Shown here: positions 43,263-56,922 of the stretch, piece by piece
Numbering within the stretch: position 1 is the stretch's first letter
Layout: each line of letters opens with the position of its first letter
From: Pelobates cultripes
Taxonomy: Eukaryota; Chordata; Amphibia; Anura; Pelobatidae
Reading direction: 5' to 3'
DNA: 64,000 nt
Assembly (NCBI GenBank): GCA_933207985.1
Contig: OW240921.1
Location: 24,264,735-24,328,734, forward strand
The notes under the pieces: generated by a model
What the model saw: the letters and a program-made list of their open reading frames with translations, nothing else
Databases searched by the model: none
Told to the model about the DNA's origin: nothing
Translations under genes and position numbers: made by a program

Positions 43263-46216
43263 CTGTGTTTGTCTCTGCTTATGATCACTTAGGATGCTCT
43301 CCCCCACTCTCCCCCTCTTGCTGCCATTTCCTCGGTGTCTTTACAGCCGCCCGGACTCCGCTCTCTGCCAGAACCGATCGATAAGGGGAAAAAAAAAACA
43401 ATTATTTTGTAATAATGAAATGTCCTGGGTATTCGGTTGCCGTGACAACAGCACTCTCTGCCTCTCTCGCTCCGTCAGTCAGCCAGTGACAACGCCGGCT
43501 GGGCTGACCCCTGACCTCCCTCAGCCAGTGGTACCCCCGCACACTGGGGGGGGGGGAGATGGCTAGCAAATGCCACAGACCCTCATCCACAATGTCTTCT
43601 TAAAGGAACCATTCTATTCTTTAATCATTTTCCTCCAGAAAGTAATTGTGCATTGTAGGCCTCTCTGAAAAAAAAAAAAATTTACCAACAATTTTTTGTA
43701 GCTATACATATCCTAGTGGTGTTCATCAGCATTTAACCCTTTCTCTGTCAGTGTCTATTAGCAGATTAGCCGGAGCAAATAGAGTTAATTGCCTCGGGGC
43801 CTAAGCAATAGAAAGAGACTGGGACATAGAGAATTAACAGGACAAAGGGGGTTCATCAAGGAAACGGATGAGATTGCAAAGAGACCACTGACGTCCCTGT
43901 ACAGCAAACGCTATATTGAGAATTTAATTTCCACACTTTACGAGCTGACATTACAGGACCTCCTATCATAACCTCAACTCATATATCAGCTAAAAAAAAG
44001 AACAGCAAAGAAAAAAACCAGGAACCCGCTCCGTGAGGCCTGTTACTCCCGAGAAGTCACCCAGATATTATGTGTCTGCCGTGTGCAAAAACACAAAAAT
44101 AAAGGGTTTGTGTTAAAACAGATCTTTTAAAGGAATCTATTATTAAATTGAATCGTAGATTCTGAGGTAAAATTCCATGTTGATCAACATCTGGTTTTAA
44201 ATGAGATAATTGACGGTATTGTATGGGGCTCCTGTCTCTATCTGTCTGTTAATTAATTAGGACAATGTGTCAGCCCTAATTGGAGATGCCGTCTAACAGA
44301 AGCTAGAGGGACACTTCTGGTCAGCTGTACATTTTCCGGACAAATATTGGCAGATGTGTATATTCATTCAATGGCTGAACATGGTAGATATTAATTCAAT
44401 ACATGCCAGATTGTGACTGGCTGAAAGTGATAGGAGTCGCAGCACAGATGTTGTTCACTACATTAGGGACTCTGGAGAACTGAATGGGAAACGGAAAATC
44501 TTGGTCCAAACTGGAAAAATTCTCAAACCCAGCAAATTTTCTATCCTGCCTCTTTTTGGCCGAAAATTTCACTGTTCTGAGATACAGCCCACAGTAATGG
44601 TTTATAATGGCAGGAGTTCTCTATTTACATTTTGCAACGGTTTGCTCTGTTACCTGGATCCCCACTTGGCGCCGAGGCTCTTATCCTGCCTGATGTGATG
44701 CTGCAGAAATCGAATGACGATCCCGCTGGACATTCTTTGGCTGAGATGGTCATCTGAGCGCTTTTTAGTCAAAATAGCCGTCTGTGGAAAGAAATATGCA
44801 CAGACTCGACATTATCCAGACCAGTACGCTTGTTTCAGGCTGGCTAATGAAGCCCCAATTACACTGCCGGAGGTGGAGTTACTCCATCGGCAGCAAAGGG
44901 GTTAAACTCTACATGTGCAGCATTTCATAGCCAAATGAGGCACGTACTGACGCCAGACACCATAACCACTTCAAAACACTGAGGTGATCATAGTGCATGG
45001 AATAACGCTTTTAGACAGAACGCATTTTTCATGAAAAAAAGCACCACAAGAACAAGGGGTCATGATCTAATATTTGAATAACAGGATCTAGGGCAATGTC
45101 TACAAGCACTTTTTTGCACCATGTTGCTACACCCTTGGCAGTCAAAAGCATCATCCAGGTAGCAATTAACGACATCAGCCATGCTCTCATACCTCGATCT
45201 TAGGTGGTAAAAAAAGTAGGATGGTGGTGACAGAAGAGGGCAACAAAAAGTTCAGTTAATGGGGCATTTTAGGCAGCTTTCCTAATGTCCTCAGAAGTGA
45301 GGAACACCTGGTAAAACTGGAATGGCAGGACATAATCCAAATCAGAATTGTTCTACCGGTCCCTGATGTCACCACAATGGCATATTTTGCCCAGCCTATT
45401 GGGATTTCTCTTAGTACAGTAGGGCCCTTTCCTTCAGCCGCTTTTTAAATAACACAATATCCAATCATATTGTCCCATAAACATGTACAAATATCACCAT
45501 AAGCAATATTGACTCTTTAAAAGTCCCTTTTTATCAAATCATTGATTTAGCATAAAAGGCATTAATCAAAATTCTAAATATTGCGCATGTAAACTGCAGA
45601 TCACTTTAGCATTCATTCTAATTGCATATATAAAGTGCTCTTACTAGTTTAAAGGGATCCCACCTAATTTATCTAAAAACATACAAATTAATTGCAAAAC
45701 CAAAATAAATTTACTTCACTATACATTATAAAATAAATGTTACTTAATTTAAAAAGGGGGGAGGGTGTATATGTAATTTCAACACATCGCAAACATAAAA
45801 TAGAATGTTAATACGACGTAAAATTAAATACTTTATGTAATCTCAGGCAAATGTTTTATTTATAAAAAAAAACCCTACAAGAATCTTGATTGTGAAGTTG
45901 TTTAAAATGTGAAGATCCACTATGTTTATCAAAGCCCATGCCTAATGTATAAAGATGTATGTTAATTGGTTTATAGAGGAGGCGTGTAGTGAACCCTGTG
46001 TATTGTAAGCCACATATTTCTTGAGTGGTTTGTCGCTAAATATGCTATTTAATACTTGTTTTGTTTGTTACAAGATATAAAAGATTGTGTAGGTTTCATA
46101 CTCCTCGTACTTAAATTCTCACAGCCTTGACATCTATTACAGTTGAAAATAAAGTTTTGTCATTTAATTCAGTGTTGTTTTTTTTCTTTTTCTTTCTAAT
46201 TCCATTAGAATTTCAT
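43263..46216. other. Low-repeat interval with candidate conserved non-coding DNA
   Basis: Few repeats. The segment 44120-44460 contains TTAATTAATTAGGACAATGT and CCCTAATTGGAGATG, homeodomain-like TAAT cores of the kind common in vertebrate developmental enhancers. 43290-43560 is GC-richer, with TCGGTTGCCGTGACAACAGC, close to an RFX-type X-box (GTTGCC...GACAAC). No coding potential is recognised. Conservation cannot be assessed here. Confidence 0.3.
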
Positions 46217-46364
46217 TTAAAGGGACACTGCAGTTAGCAGAACCACTACAGCTAAATGTAATAGTACTGGTGTTTATAGCACGTCTCTGCAGGCTTTTCA
46301 ATATTAACAATGCCTTTCAAGTCAATGCGATGAAATGGTTATAGTGACTACAATGTCGCTTTAA
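46217..46364. mobile_element. Short TTAA-flanked MITE
   Basis: 148 bp. The left end is TTAAAGGGACACTGCAG and the reverse complement of the right end is TTAAAGCGACATTGTAG, 14 of 17 alike, with TTAA on both sides. Confidence 0.75.
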
Positions 46365-49300
46365 AGTGTGCCATGAACACATTGACTATAGAACTGTAAC
46401 AATTAAATGCAGTCCTTAAAATGTGTTTTGTTAATAAGTGTCAGCATGAAAATTAGGATTCTCATCTGGCAATTAATACTAATAGGTCCATTGGGCTACA
46501 AGCATGTATATGTCTCTAGTAAAGGCTTCAAGTAAATAAGGCAATTATAAAGTCCGGACGTATAAAAGTAAGTGTGCACTAGTAGAAAGTATAGAAAGTA
46601 TATGTTTTTAAAGAACCTATGTATAAGACCAGAAAAGAAAGTATATTATTACCAAAGAAGCAGTGATCCAACATTCAATTATTATTTACATCCTAATTCT
46701 TCCACAGAACCTCCCCAAAAAATAATAATCTATGTACCTGTGATTAGGTTCTGCCTCTGCAACTTGGCTTATTATACAAACAAACTTTATTAAATAGACC
46801 ATGAACAAGCTATAGGTATATCTAGGAGCAAACCTGGCCCCCATCACTGTACCCTAAAGTTATTAAAAAAAATTAAAAATGAATAATTAAACTAATCATA
46901 TTTATTACATAAAATCTATTTGTGAAGACAGTCACTAAAACTTTTCCAAGATGAATTATCCTGCTTGACAGCCTAAGTGATATTTAATTGAAATATAAAA
47001 TGAAGAGTCATCACAGGTCTCCAGGAATTGATTTATTCCACTTGATCTCCTCAAATAATTTGATAACCTCGGTACTATCCTTCAAACATAATTTGGTGTT
47101 ATGCTACTATAGACTGCAAATAGATATCAAGATATTAAGAGAGGTTAATTGACAAAGGTTTAATTACATTATCTGTAGAGTGGCCGGAGGGAGAGGGGAA
47201 GGTCTAAATTTCTGTGTATTTTGGATTAAACAAAGAAAGTAGGATTTCCAGGATGTGAAACTGAAATAAAGTCACATTCCTCTTTGTTTAAAAATAATCT
47301 TGTTTCAAATAATGATTCCTTCCAATGAATCCATGTGTTCTATAATTATGACCTAATTATCCTTTAACTTCTTAATGGCTGTAAACTCTCCTATCTGTGA
47401 AAATGAGAGTGTTTCTTTTTGTTATTTTTTATTTTAATCTACTAAATTCTGCATTCTCAAGAGGTCACTGTCACTAACCCTAAAAACAATTTGATTAAAT
47501 ATGGGTTAAATTATTGGTAAAGGTAAAACTTTATATTTTTTTAAAATTACAATTCTAGAATACCTTTAGATATCAATAAAGGATGAAAAGGGATTACCAG
47601 TTTTTACAAGGAGCAACTTATAGCCCTTTATTAACAAAACATTATCTCATGTGGATCCGAGAGTGAAATTCTTGCTAATTTATTATTTGGTTATTTGCTC
47701 TCCTTCTCAATCTCCAAGTCACAGAATGCAGACACCCCATGGCCAATGAAGGCTCCCCCCAGTACCGCCTTTGTCCTCCCCTCAGTCTGTCCTCACTCCT
47801 CCCCTGCCCTCTCTCTCCCTTTGGCGAGGGGACAACTTGGATTTGGCGATGGATGGAATGGAGGTGTGTTTTAGCATTTTTTTAAGGGGAGGTGAACACC
47901 TGACAAAGAGTTACTCTAACCAAAACCTGACGAAGAGTTACTCTGGCTGGTTGGGTTAACCATTTAAGATTGATTGAAACACTATACTATTATGTTTTTC
48001 TTTTTTTTCGGTTTATGTATGTGTAACTTTACTCTGGAGAACTTAATTATAATTACATGTATTGTGACTTTTTTCTTTTTCTAACGTTGTTTTTTTAATT
48101 TTATTTTTACATTCTTCTTATTTCGTACAGGTGACCTACATACCATTAAAACAATCATAGGAGAATGTAAGCTGTTTGCACAAGGCTCTCTTTGCCTACT
48201 GCTCCCGTATGTCAAACATATTTTTGTTAGAATTGTTTGTCTTGTAATTCCAATTGTACAGCACTACGGAATAGGTTGACGCTATATAAATACTTGTAAT
48301 TGAAATTATACGTATGGATACAGATTTAATTTTTAATTTTAGGCAAAAATAGCTGAACTGAACACATGAAAAATGTTTCAGAAAAATGTTTCCCGTTTGC
48401 TACTATGGCCTTAAATGGAAATTCACGCTGAATTCTCAGAAATACTTTTATGATTAACCCAGTGTATATATGGTTGTCGGGTTTGCGATCACATTTTCTC
48501 TGTGAAGTGTATTCACTAAACTGTTAATCAGAGAACAAAATGACAGGGGAAATACATCATTTTGAGGTTTTCTATCAAAGTTACTCCTTATTTTCTGATT
48601 TTGTGATTATTTCTGTATTCAGGCTTTCCAAAGCTCCACTTAGTTTAAAAAGGAATAGAGATATGTGGAAATATTGAATTTGTTGTTGTAAGGTATCTGC
48701 GATTTCTGTAAAACACTGAGAAGGGTTAATCTGCACATGTCACATATTGTAGAATCTAACATGTGAGGCTCATGGTGTCCTCAATAATCAGCAGCACTAC
48801 AACACTACCACCTGCTGTGACATAAGGGGTACTGCCCCGCGTAGCACATTATGGGGAGAAGTATTGCTCACTCACTGGAAGCAGTACAAATTAACATGCT
48901 TTCCACTGATGTATACATGGTTTGGGAAATCAACGTGAATTTGAAATTTTAGACAACAATAGCTGGATTCCAAGTGAATTTCTGATATTAGGCCGTAATA
49001 GCTGAGTTGGAACAATTCTCAAAGTCAGCTATACGTTTGATTATTTTGGACTGAAATTTTAAATTCACTTTCACACTGTAGTGATTAATCTACTCAATGA
49101 AGCAACACAGTAATAGACGTGTGACTCTTTTTTCGGATAGCCCGTCCTTGTAAAAGCTGTCTTGAAGCCTCTCTCCTGGGATGGAGTGCCTTTGGCATAT
49201 AGGGGAGGAAAGCTAGGAATCTTGGCCCTTAACAGATTATCACAGCAACTAGTTTATTTTACTACACATTGTTTGTCTGCAGAGAGCACTATGTTTGTAT

Positions 49301-49640
49301 TTTGCCTTTTGACAACCGGCTGAATACTATCCTTAAGTGGGGATTGTACCACTTCACACTGTTTTTTTGGAGCCACATTAGGCTCTGTATCATGTGAGTG
49401 CATATATCACATTTTACATTACTATCCAAGGCTGTGATACATACTATGCTATGTTACATGTTCTGTTGATGATCTATCCTTGCTATAAGAAGACATCCAT
49501 CTTCCCTAAGGCAGGGATTGTTCTGCCCAAGTCCAAAATCCTAGAGCTTGTTAGAGGCTCAATACTCAATACTTCTCCATTGGACTTTCTCTGCTTTGCG
49601 TTTATTCATATCCATCTATTTGAAGCACAACTACCATCCA
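46365..49640. other. AT-rich low-repeat interval
   Basis: The segment 46980-47410 is AT-rich, with several ATTTAATT, TAATTGA and TAATTATG cores, and could be a conserved non-coding element. Near 48250-48310 a GTACAGCACTACGGAATAGG string followed by GACGCTATATAAAT is a fragment of a common interspersed repeat. No gene is seen. Confidence 0.3.
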
Positions 49641-49725
49641 ACTGTGAATAACTATCATTATTATTATTCCAATATTTATAAAGCACCAGCAAATTCCATA
49701 GCGCTGTACAATGGGATCACTATAT
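49641..49725 (-). repeat. Interspersed repeat fragment
   Basis: ATTATTATTATTCC followed by TTTATAAAGCACCAGC and CATAGCGCTGTACAATGGG is the opposite-strand counterpart of the fragment near 48250-48310. Confidence 0.5.
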
Positions 49726-50289
49726 CCCACTGTAATGCTTATGATGTGAGGAGCATCCTGGCCCGTTTCAACGGTAATGTGAAAAACCATTTAGCAATGG
49801 TTTGATGCCTTAACCGAGTCTACGTCTTGCTCCGATGCTCCCTGGTGCTCAGGTGACATGCTTCTGGTTTCTGCAAAGCTGCAAAAGCTGGAAGCTGAGA
49901 CCATCACCATCCATTGGCTGACAGTGTCAGCTGACCACTCTCTATGCAATGAACGTTGTACAGAATTGATATTAGCCAGCCGGACTGGCTGATGACACCC
50001 AATGACGCTGCTGGACGTGAAAATACACCTCCGATAGCAGATGGGTTAAACTCTGTAGGTGCAGTGTTTCATAGAAAAATTCTGCACATACAGATTCATG
50101 ACCACGTAAAATTACTGAAGTAGTCATGGTACTTGGAGTATCCATTTAAGGGCCTTTGGCTTAAAGATGTGATAACAAACCAGCCTGTGTAAAAATGGAA
50201 AGCACAACTCCTTGATGGCTAAACATAAAAAGTTGAGGTTATGGATTTTAAGCTTCTTAATCAACTCCCAGCACACCAGTCTGCACTAT
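49726..50289. other. Spacer with a TTAA-family right end
   Basis: GTCATGGTACTTGGAGTATC followed by CATTTAA at about 50127-50150 is the terminus of the family at 3184-3634. The left end was not found. Confidence 0.4.
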
Positions 50290-51150
50290 ACTAAGACTTA
50301 CCTGTCTCTGGGGCCAGCAGAGGTGCTCGCTATCAGTTTTACGAATTTCCTACTCTGCAAATCCTGGTGGCTTTGGTGTGGCCTGGTGTAAACGTCGGAC
50401 GGGTGAGGCGGCTGATCGTCCGTCCTGCACAGCACTGAGCCAGCACTTACCTCTGCTGCTGTACGTGAAATCTGACTGCATCTAGTCCACACAAGATGGC
50501 CGCTACTTCTTCTCTTCATTACCACAAGCTCTCACAGTCCGAGAAATCAACTCATGACTGAGTTGCACAATCCCTGAGGCGCTTGAAGGAGATCTTTGAG
50601 AATTTCTGGGCCTCATTGAAGAGAGGAGAGAGGGCCCACCACGGGCAAACAACCTTCACCAGCACGAGTTCCTGCTACCACTAGCCCACCTGGGCCAACA
50701 GCCACCTGGACTGAGAACCATGTTCATCATCGTCGCAGACAGAAGGCTGACCATACTCAGCAACGCTACAACACCTGGGTCTTCTGTTATACCCCCATGG
50801 GGAGGGACTTGGACTTTGAGAGCCCCCAGGTCCATGGTTTACTGATTCTGGCCGGGATAAAGGTTTGGAGCTGGAGGGTTGCCCTAACTCTTACCTCCGA
50901 TGTGGCTACCTCCACTGACCTTCACATATCTACCACAGTGAGCTTGACATGCCAGGGAATTGGCTAAACTTCACTTTCATTACCTGGGCAACCTACAAGC
51001 TCTTTCAGTCTCCCCTGGCAGAGTGGACACCATTCCGACCCTTTAGCTTCTGACCCTCTAGTTTCATAGTGACATACTAGACCTAGCTAGTCTTCCTTAC
51101 TTTTGTTTGGATATTTCTAGACCATTATATTGCTTTCAGCCTGATACAAC
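50290..51150 (+). other. Decayed retroelement-like segment
   Basis: Begins with exon-like GC-rich sequence, including CACAAGATGGCCGCTAC near 50490, and broken short frames. The style resembles LINE 5' regions, but no domain can be named. Confidence 0.25.
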
Positions 51151-51224
51151 AAGATACAGCTGTGACAGAGCAGATCCAGTGACTAGTATATTATGTTTTA
51201 CACGTGATTAGCTTTTGTTTATTC

Positions 51225-51860
51225 AGTGGACACCTCCCATCTCTAAATTACCTGATCTGTAGGTGGATCCCCCCATCTCTAACTTACCTGTTCTGTAGGC
51301 TGCCCCCCATCCCTCACTTACCTGATCTGTAGGCTGCCCCCATCTCTCACTTACCTGATCTGTAGGCTGCCCCCCATCCCTCACTTATCTGATCTGTAGG
51401 CTGCCCCCCCCATCCCTTACTTACCTGATCTGTAGGATGCCCCCATCTCTCACTTACCTGATCTGTAGGCTGCTACCCATGCCTCACTTACCTTATCTGT
51501 AGGCTGCTACCCATGCCTCACTTACGTGATCTGTAGGCTGCTCTGCCCCCCATGCCTCACTTACCTGATCTGTAGGCTGCCCCCCCATCCCTCTTACCTG
51601 ATCTGTAGGCTGCCCCACCATCTCTCACTTACCTGATCTGTAGGTGGACCCCATGCCCTCACTTACCTAATCTGTAGGCTGCCCCCCACCCATGTCTCAT
51701 ATACCTAATCTGTAGGCTGCCCCCTATCTCTCACTTACCTGATCTGCCCCCCATGCCTCACTTACCTAATCTGTAGGCTCCCCTCCCCATACCTCATTTA
51801 CCTGATCTGTAGACTGCCCCCAATCCCTCACTTACCTGATCTGTAGGCTGTCTCTGCAGT
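51225..51860 (-). repeat. Minisatellite with 5' splice-site consensus in each unit
   Basis: About 19 units near 33 bp, plus-strand core CTCACTTACCTGATCTGTAG followed by GCTGCCCCC. On the minus strand each unit reads CAGATCAGGTAAGTGAG, containing CAGGTAAGT, the perfect 5' splice-site consensus. I count nine exact ACTTACCTG copies and about ten one-base variants. Confidence 0.88.
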
Positions 51861-52129
51861 CTGGGAGTTGCTGGCTGCATGTGCTGCTCCCCTGCAGATT
51901 CAGTCAGCAGAAAGAAGCAGGGATAAGGTGTAGCTTCCTATCTATGTCTCTCTCCACACACAGTGGCACCATATGCATATTTGTCAATCCTTTGCAAAAC
52001 AAACAATAAAGAATTATAAAAAAAATATTGTACTTTTTCTGACAATGTCACACCAATTCTGTTATTTCCAATAAATAAAATTTGTCCAAAACCACTCCTC
52101 TGGGGCTAGGTAGACTGGCACTACACACT
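51861..52129. other. Gene-less spacer
   Basis: No supported feature; an AATAAAGAATT string lies at about 52004. Confidence 0.4.
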
Positions 52130-52349
52130 AATGCTTCCAGGGCCGGACTGGAGATACCGGGAAATTTCCCGGTGGGCCGCAGCACCTGGGGCTGGGCTGA
52201 CAGCCCTAATCATTGCTCAGGCTCCTGTGATCCCGGCCGGCAATTGCACAGGGCCCCCATGGGAGCAGGGGGAGCCAGGCCGCCCACCGCGCGTTAAGCC
52301 CCGCCCTTCTGCATGTTAGCTCCGCCCCACCGCATTTTTTTTTTATGAT

Positions 52350-52602
52350 GTGTGTATGTGTGACACTGTCTGCCTCTGTGTGTATGTATGACTGTCTGCC
52401 TGTGTGTGTGTGACACTGTCTGCCTCTGTATGTATGACTGTCTGCCTGTGTGTGTGTGACACTGTCTGTGTGTTTGTGACTGTCTGCCTCTGTGTGTATG
52501 TATGACTGTCTGCCTATGTGTGTGTGTGTAACACTGTCTGTGTGTATGACTGTCTGCCTCTGTGTGTAATTTTGACTGTCTGCCTGTGTGTGTGTGTGAC
52601 AC

Positions 52603-52634
<32 letters not shown>

Positions 52635-53861
52635 AGACTGTCTGCCTCTGTGTGTATGTATGACTGTCTGTGTGCGTGTGACTGTCTGCCTCTCTGCGTA
52701 TGTATGACAGTCTGTCTGTGTGTGTGTGTGTGTGTGTGACACTGTCTGTGTGTGTGTGACTGTCTGCCTCTGTGTGTATGTATGACTGTCTGCCTGTGTG
52801 TGTGTGTGTGTGTGACACTGTCTGCCTCTGTGTGTATGTATGACTGTCTGCCTCTGTGTGTATGTATGATTGTCTGCCTGTGTGTGTGTGACACTGTCTG
52901 TGTGTGTGACTCTCTGCCTCTGTGTATGTATGACTGTCTGCCTGTGTTTGTTTGTGTGTGTGTGTGTGTAACACTGTCTGCCTCTGTGTGTATGTATGAC
53001 TGTCTGCCTGTGTGTGTGTGTGACACTGTCTGCCTCTGTGTGTATGTATGACTGTCTGCCTGTGTGTGTGTGACATTGTCTGTGTGTGTGTGACTGTCTG
53101 CCTCTGTGTGTATGTATGACTGTCTGCCTGTGTGTGCGTGTGTGTAACACTGTCTGTGTGTGTGTGAGACACTGTCTGTGTGCGTGTGACTGTCTGCCTT
53201 GTGTGTATGTATGACTGTCTACCTGTGTGTGTGTGTGACACTGTCTGCCTCTGTGTGTATGTATGACTGTCTACCTGTGTGTGTGTGTGACACTGTCTGC
53301 CTCTGTATGTATGACTGTCTGCCTGTGTGTGTGTGACACTGTCTGTGTGTGTGTGACTGTCTGCCTCTGTGTGTATGTATGACTGTCTGCCTATGTGTGT
53401 GTGTGTAACACTGTCTGTGTGTATGACTGTCTGCCTCTGTGTGTAATTTTGACTGTCTGCCTGTGTGTGTGTGTGACACTGTCTGTGTGTGTGTGTGTGT
53501 GAGACTGTCTGCCTCTGTGTGTATGTATGACTGTCTGTGTGCGTGTGACTGTCTGCCTCTCTGCGTATGTATGACAGTCTGTCTGTGTGTGTGTGTGTGA
53601 CACTGTCTGTGTGTGTGTGACTGTCTGCCTCTGTGTGTATGTATGACTGTCTGCCTGTGTGTGTGTGACACTGTCTGCCTCTGTGTGTATGTATGACTGT
53701 CTGCCTGTGTGTGTGACACTGTCTGCCTCTGTGTGTATGTATGATTGTCTGCCTGTGTGTGTGACTCTCTGCCTCTGTGTATGTATGACTGTCTGCCTGT
53801 GTTTGTTTGTGTGTGTGTGTGTGTAACACTGTCTGCCTCTGTGTGTAATTTTGACTGTCTG

Positions 53862-53894
<33 letters not shown>

Positions 53895-54230
53895 CAATTG
53901 TCTGCCTCTGTGTGTATGTATGATCAAGGCCTGTGTGTGTGTGTGTGTGTGTGTGTGTGACAATTGTCTGCCTCGTGTGTATGTGTATGATCTGTCTGCC
54001 TGTGTGTGTGATACTGTCTGTGTGTGTGTGACTGTTCGCCTGTGTGTATGTGTATGACTGTCTGCCTGTGTGTGCGCGGTGTGTGCAATACACTGTCTGT
54101 GTGTGTGTGTGAGACACTGTCTGTGCAGCGTGACTGTCTGCCTTGTGTGTATGTGTATGACTGTCTGCCCGTGTGTGTGTGTGTGTGTGTGTGACTGTCT
54201 GCTCCCTGTGTGTGTATGCATGACTGTCTT

Positions 54231-54278
<48 letters not shown>

Positions 54279-54467
54279 ACTGTCTGCCTCTGTGTGTGTG
54301 TATGTGTGACTGTCTGCCTGTGTGTGTGTGTGTGACTGTTTGCCTCTGCGTATATGTGTGTATGACTGTCTGCCTGTGTGTGTGTGTGTGTGTGTGTGTG
54401 TGGGGACACTGTCTCGTCTGTGTGTGTGCGGGACTGTCTGCCTCTGTGTGTATGGGCTGACTGTTCG

Positions 54468-54508
<41 letters not shown>

Positions 54509-56760
54509 CTAGCTGCCTGTGTGTGTATGACTATCTGCTTGTGTGAGTGTGTGGCTATCTGCCTGTGTGTGTATGACTATCTGCCTGTGTGAGTGTGTGG
54601 CTATCTGCCTGTGTGTGTTTGACTGTCTACCTGTGTGTGTGTGTGTGTGTGTGGCTTTTGGTGTGTGTGTGTGTGTGTGTGTGTGGGGGTGCCTGCCTCT
54701 GTGTTTGTGGATGTCTGCCTCTGTGTGTGTGGATGTATTTGTGTGTGTGCATCTGCTAGTGAGTGAGCTTCTGTGTGTGTGTGTGTGTGTGCACACATCT
54801 GATAGTGAGTGAGCTTCTGTGTGTGTGCACCTGCTAGTGAGTTTGTGTGTGTGCCTGCTAGTGAGTGAGCTTGTATGTGTGTCAGTGAGCTTGTCTGTAG
54901 GGATCGTGTGTGTGTTAGTGAGCTTGTCTGTAGGGAGCATGGGTGTGTCTGCTCCTGTCTGTGGGGAGCATTTGTGTGCAGTGAGCTTGTCTTTAGTAAA
55001 CTTGTGTGTGTATCACAGTTTGTCTGTACTAAATTTGTGTGTGTACCAGTAACCTTATCTGTGTGTGTAATTGAGTGTCTGTCAATGAGCCTATTTGTGT
55101 GCATCAGTAAGATTGTCTGTGTCTGCATGTGAGTATGCTTTACGTGTGACTGTCTGCCTCTCTGCGTATGTATGACGGTCTGTGTGTGTGTGTGTGTGTG
55201 TGTGTGACACTGTCTGTGTGTGTGTGACTGTCTGCCTCTGTGTGTATGTATGACTGTCTGCCTGTGTGTGTGACACTGTCTGCCTCTGTGTGTATGTATG
55301 ATTGTCTGCCTGTGTGTGTGTGACACTGTCTGTGTGTGTGACTCTCTGCCTCTGTGTATGTATGACTGTCTGCCTGTGTTTGTTTGTGTGTGTGTGTGTG
55401 TGTGACACTGTCTGCCTCTGTGTGTATGTATGACTGTCTGCCTGAGGTGTGTGTGTGTGTGACACTGTCTGCCTCTGTGTGTATGTATGACTGTCTGCCT
55501 CTGTGTGTGTGACATTGTCTGTGTGTGTGTGTGTGACTGTCTGCCTCTGTGTGTATGTATGACTGTCTGCCTGTGTGTGTGCGTGTGTAACACTGTCTGT
55601 GTGTGTGTGACTGTCTGCCTCTGTGTGTAATTTTGACTGTCTGCCTGTGTGTGTGTGTGTGACACTGTCTGTGTGTGTGTGACTGTCTGCCTTGTGTGTA
55701 TGTATGACTGTCTGCCTGTGTGCACTGTCTGTGTGTGTGTGACTGTCTGCCTGTGTGATGTATGACTGTCTGCAGGTGTGTGTGTGTGTGTGACTGTCTG
55801 CCCCTGTGTGTGTATGTATGACTGTCTTCCTGTGTGTGTGTGTGTGTGAGACTGTCTGCCTCTGTGTGTATGGTCTGGCTGTGTGTGTGTGTGTGTGTGT
55901 GACTCTGTCTGTGTGTGTGTGTGTGTGACTGTCTGCCTCTGTGTGTATGTATGACTGTCTGCCTGTGTGTGTGTGTGACACTGTCTGCCTCTGTATGTAT
56001 GACTGTCTGCCTCTGTGTATGTGTATATATGTATGACTGTCTGCCTGTGTGTGTGTGTGTGACACTGTGTGTGTGTGAGACTGTCTGCCTCTGTGTGTAT
56101 GTATGACTGTCTGCCTGTGTGTGTGTGTGTGTGGCTAGCTGCCTGTGTGTGTATGACTATCTGCTTGTGTGAGTGTGTGGCTATCTGCCTGTGTGAGTGT
56201 GTGGCTATCTGCCTGTGTGTGTTTGACTGTCTGCCTGTGTGTGGCTGTCTGCCTGTCTCTGTGTGTGTGTGGATGTCTGCCTCTGTGTGTGTGTGGGTGC
56301 CTGCCTCTGTTTGTGGATGTCTGCCTCTGTGTGTGTGGATGTATTTGCGTGTGTGCATCTGCTAGTGCGTGAGCTTCTGTGTGTGTGTGTGTGTGCATCT
56401 GTGCATCTGCTAGTGAGTGAGCTTCTGTGTGTGTGCACCTGCTAGTGAGTTTGTGTGTGTGCCTGCTAGTGAGTGAATGAGCTTGTATGTGTGTCAGTGA
56501 GCTTGTCTGTAGGGATCGTGTGTGTGTTAGTGAGCTTGTCTGTAGGGAGCATGGGTGTGTCTGCTCCTGTTTGTGGTGAGCATTTGTGTGCAGTGAGCTT
56601 GTCTGTAGTAAGCTTGTGTGTGTATCACAGTTTGTCTGTACTAAATTTGTGTGTGTACCAGTAACCTTATCTGTGTGTGTCATTGAGTGTCTGTCAATGA
56701 GCCTATTTGTGTGCATCAGTAAGATTGTCTGTGTCTGCATGTGAGTATGCGTTACTGTAT
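52350..56760 (+). repeat. GT-rich TGACTGTCTGCCTCTGTGTG satellite mosaic
   Basis: Core unit of roughly 40-45 bp: TGACTGTCTGCCTGTGTGTG and TGTATGTATGACTGTCTGCC with variable GT runs. A marker CTGCCTCTCTGCGTATGTATG occurs near 52685, 53557 and 55155 (spacing about 872 and 1598 bp), showing larger duplications. A second pair of blocks, 54507-55138 and 56133-56750, is a near-identical duplication of about 620 bp with GCTAGTGAGTGAGCTTCTGT and TCTGTAGGGATCGTGTGTGT landmarks. Confidence 0.9.
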
Positions 56761-56811
56761 AATTTAATTACCCGAAAAGGACTAATATTTTGAATTGAAA
56801 AATAAATATTC

Positions 56812-56817
<6 letters not shown>

Positions 56818-56864
<47 letters not shown>

Positions 56865-56890
56865 CGGTGTGTGTATTATATATATAGATA

Positions 56891-56922
<32 letters not shown>

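Noticed and set aside
43294..43590. Possible exon in a GC-richer patch
   Set aside because: 90 codons without a domain, no convincing splice sites, and broken by homopolymers.
51225..51860. CRISPR-like periodic array
   Set aside because: No unique spacers; neighbouring units differ only by small changes.
52206..56740. Long open frames rich in His, Thr, Arg and Gln (up to about 607 codons) on the minus strand
   Set aside because: They follow the CACACAGACAGTCAT repeat in every frame; no domain and extreme composition. Repeat artefacts.
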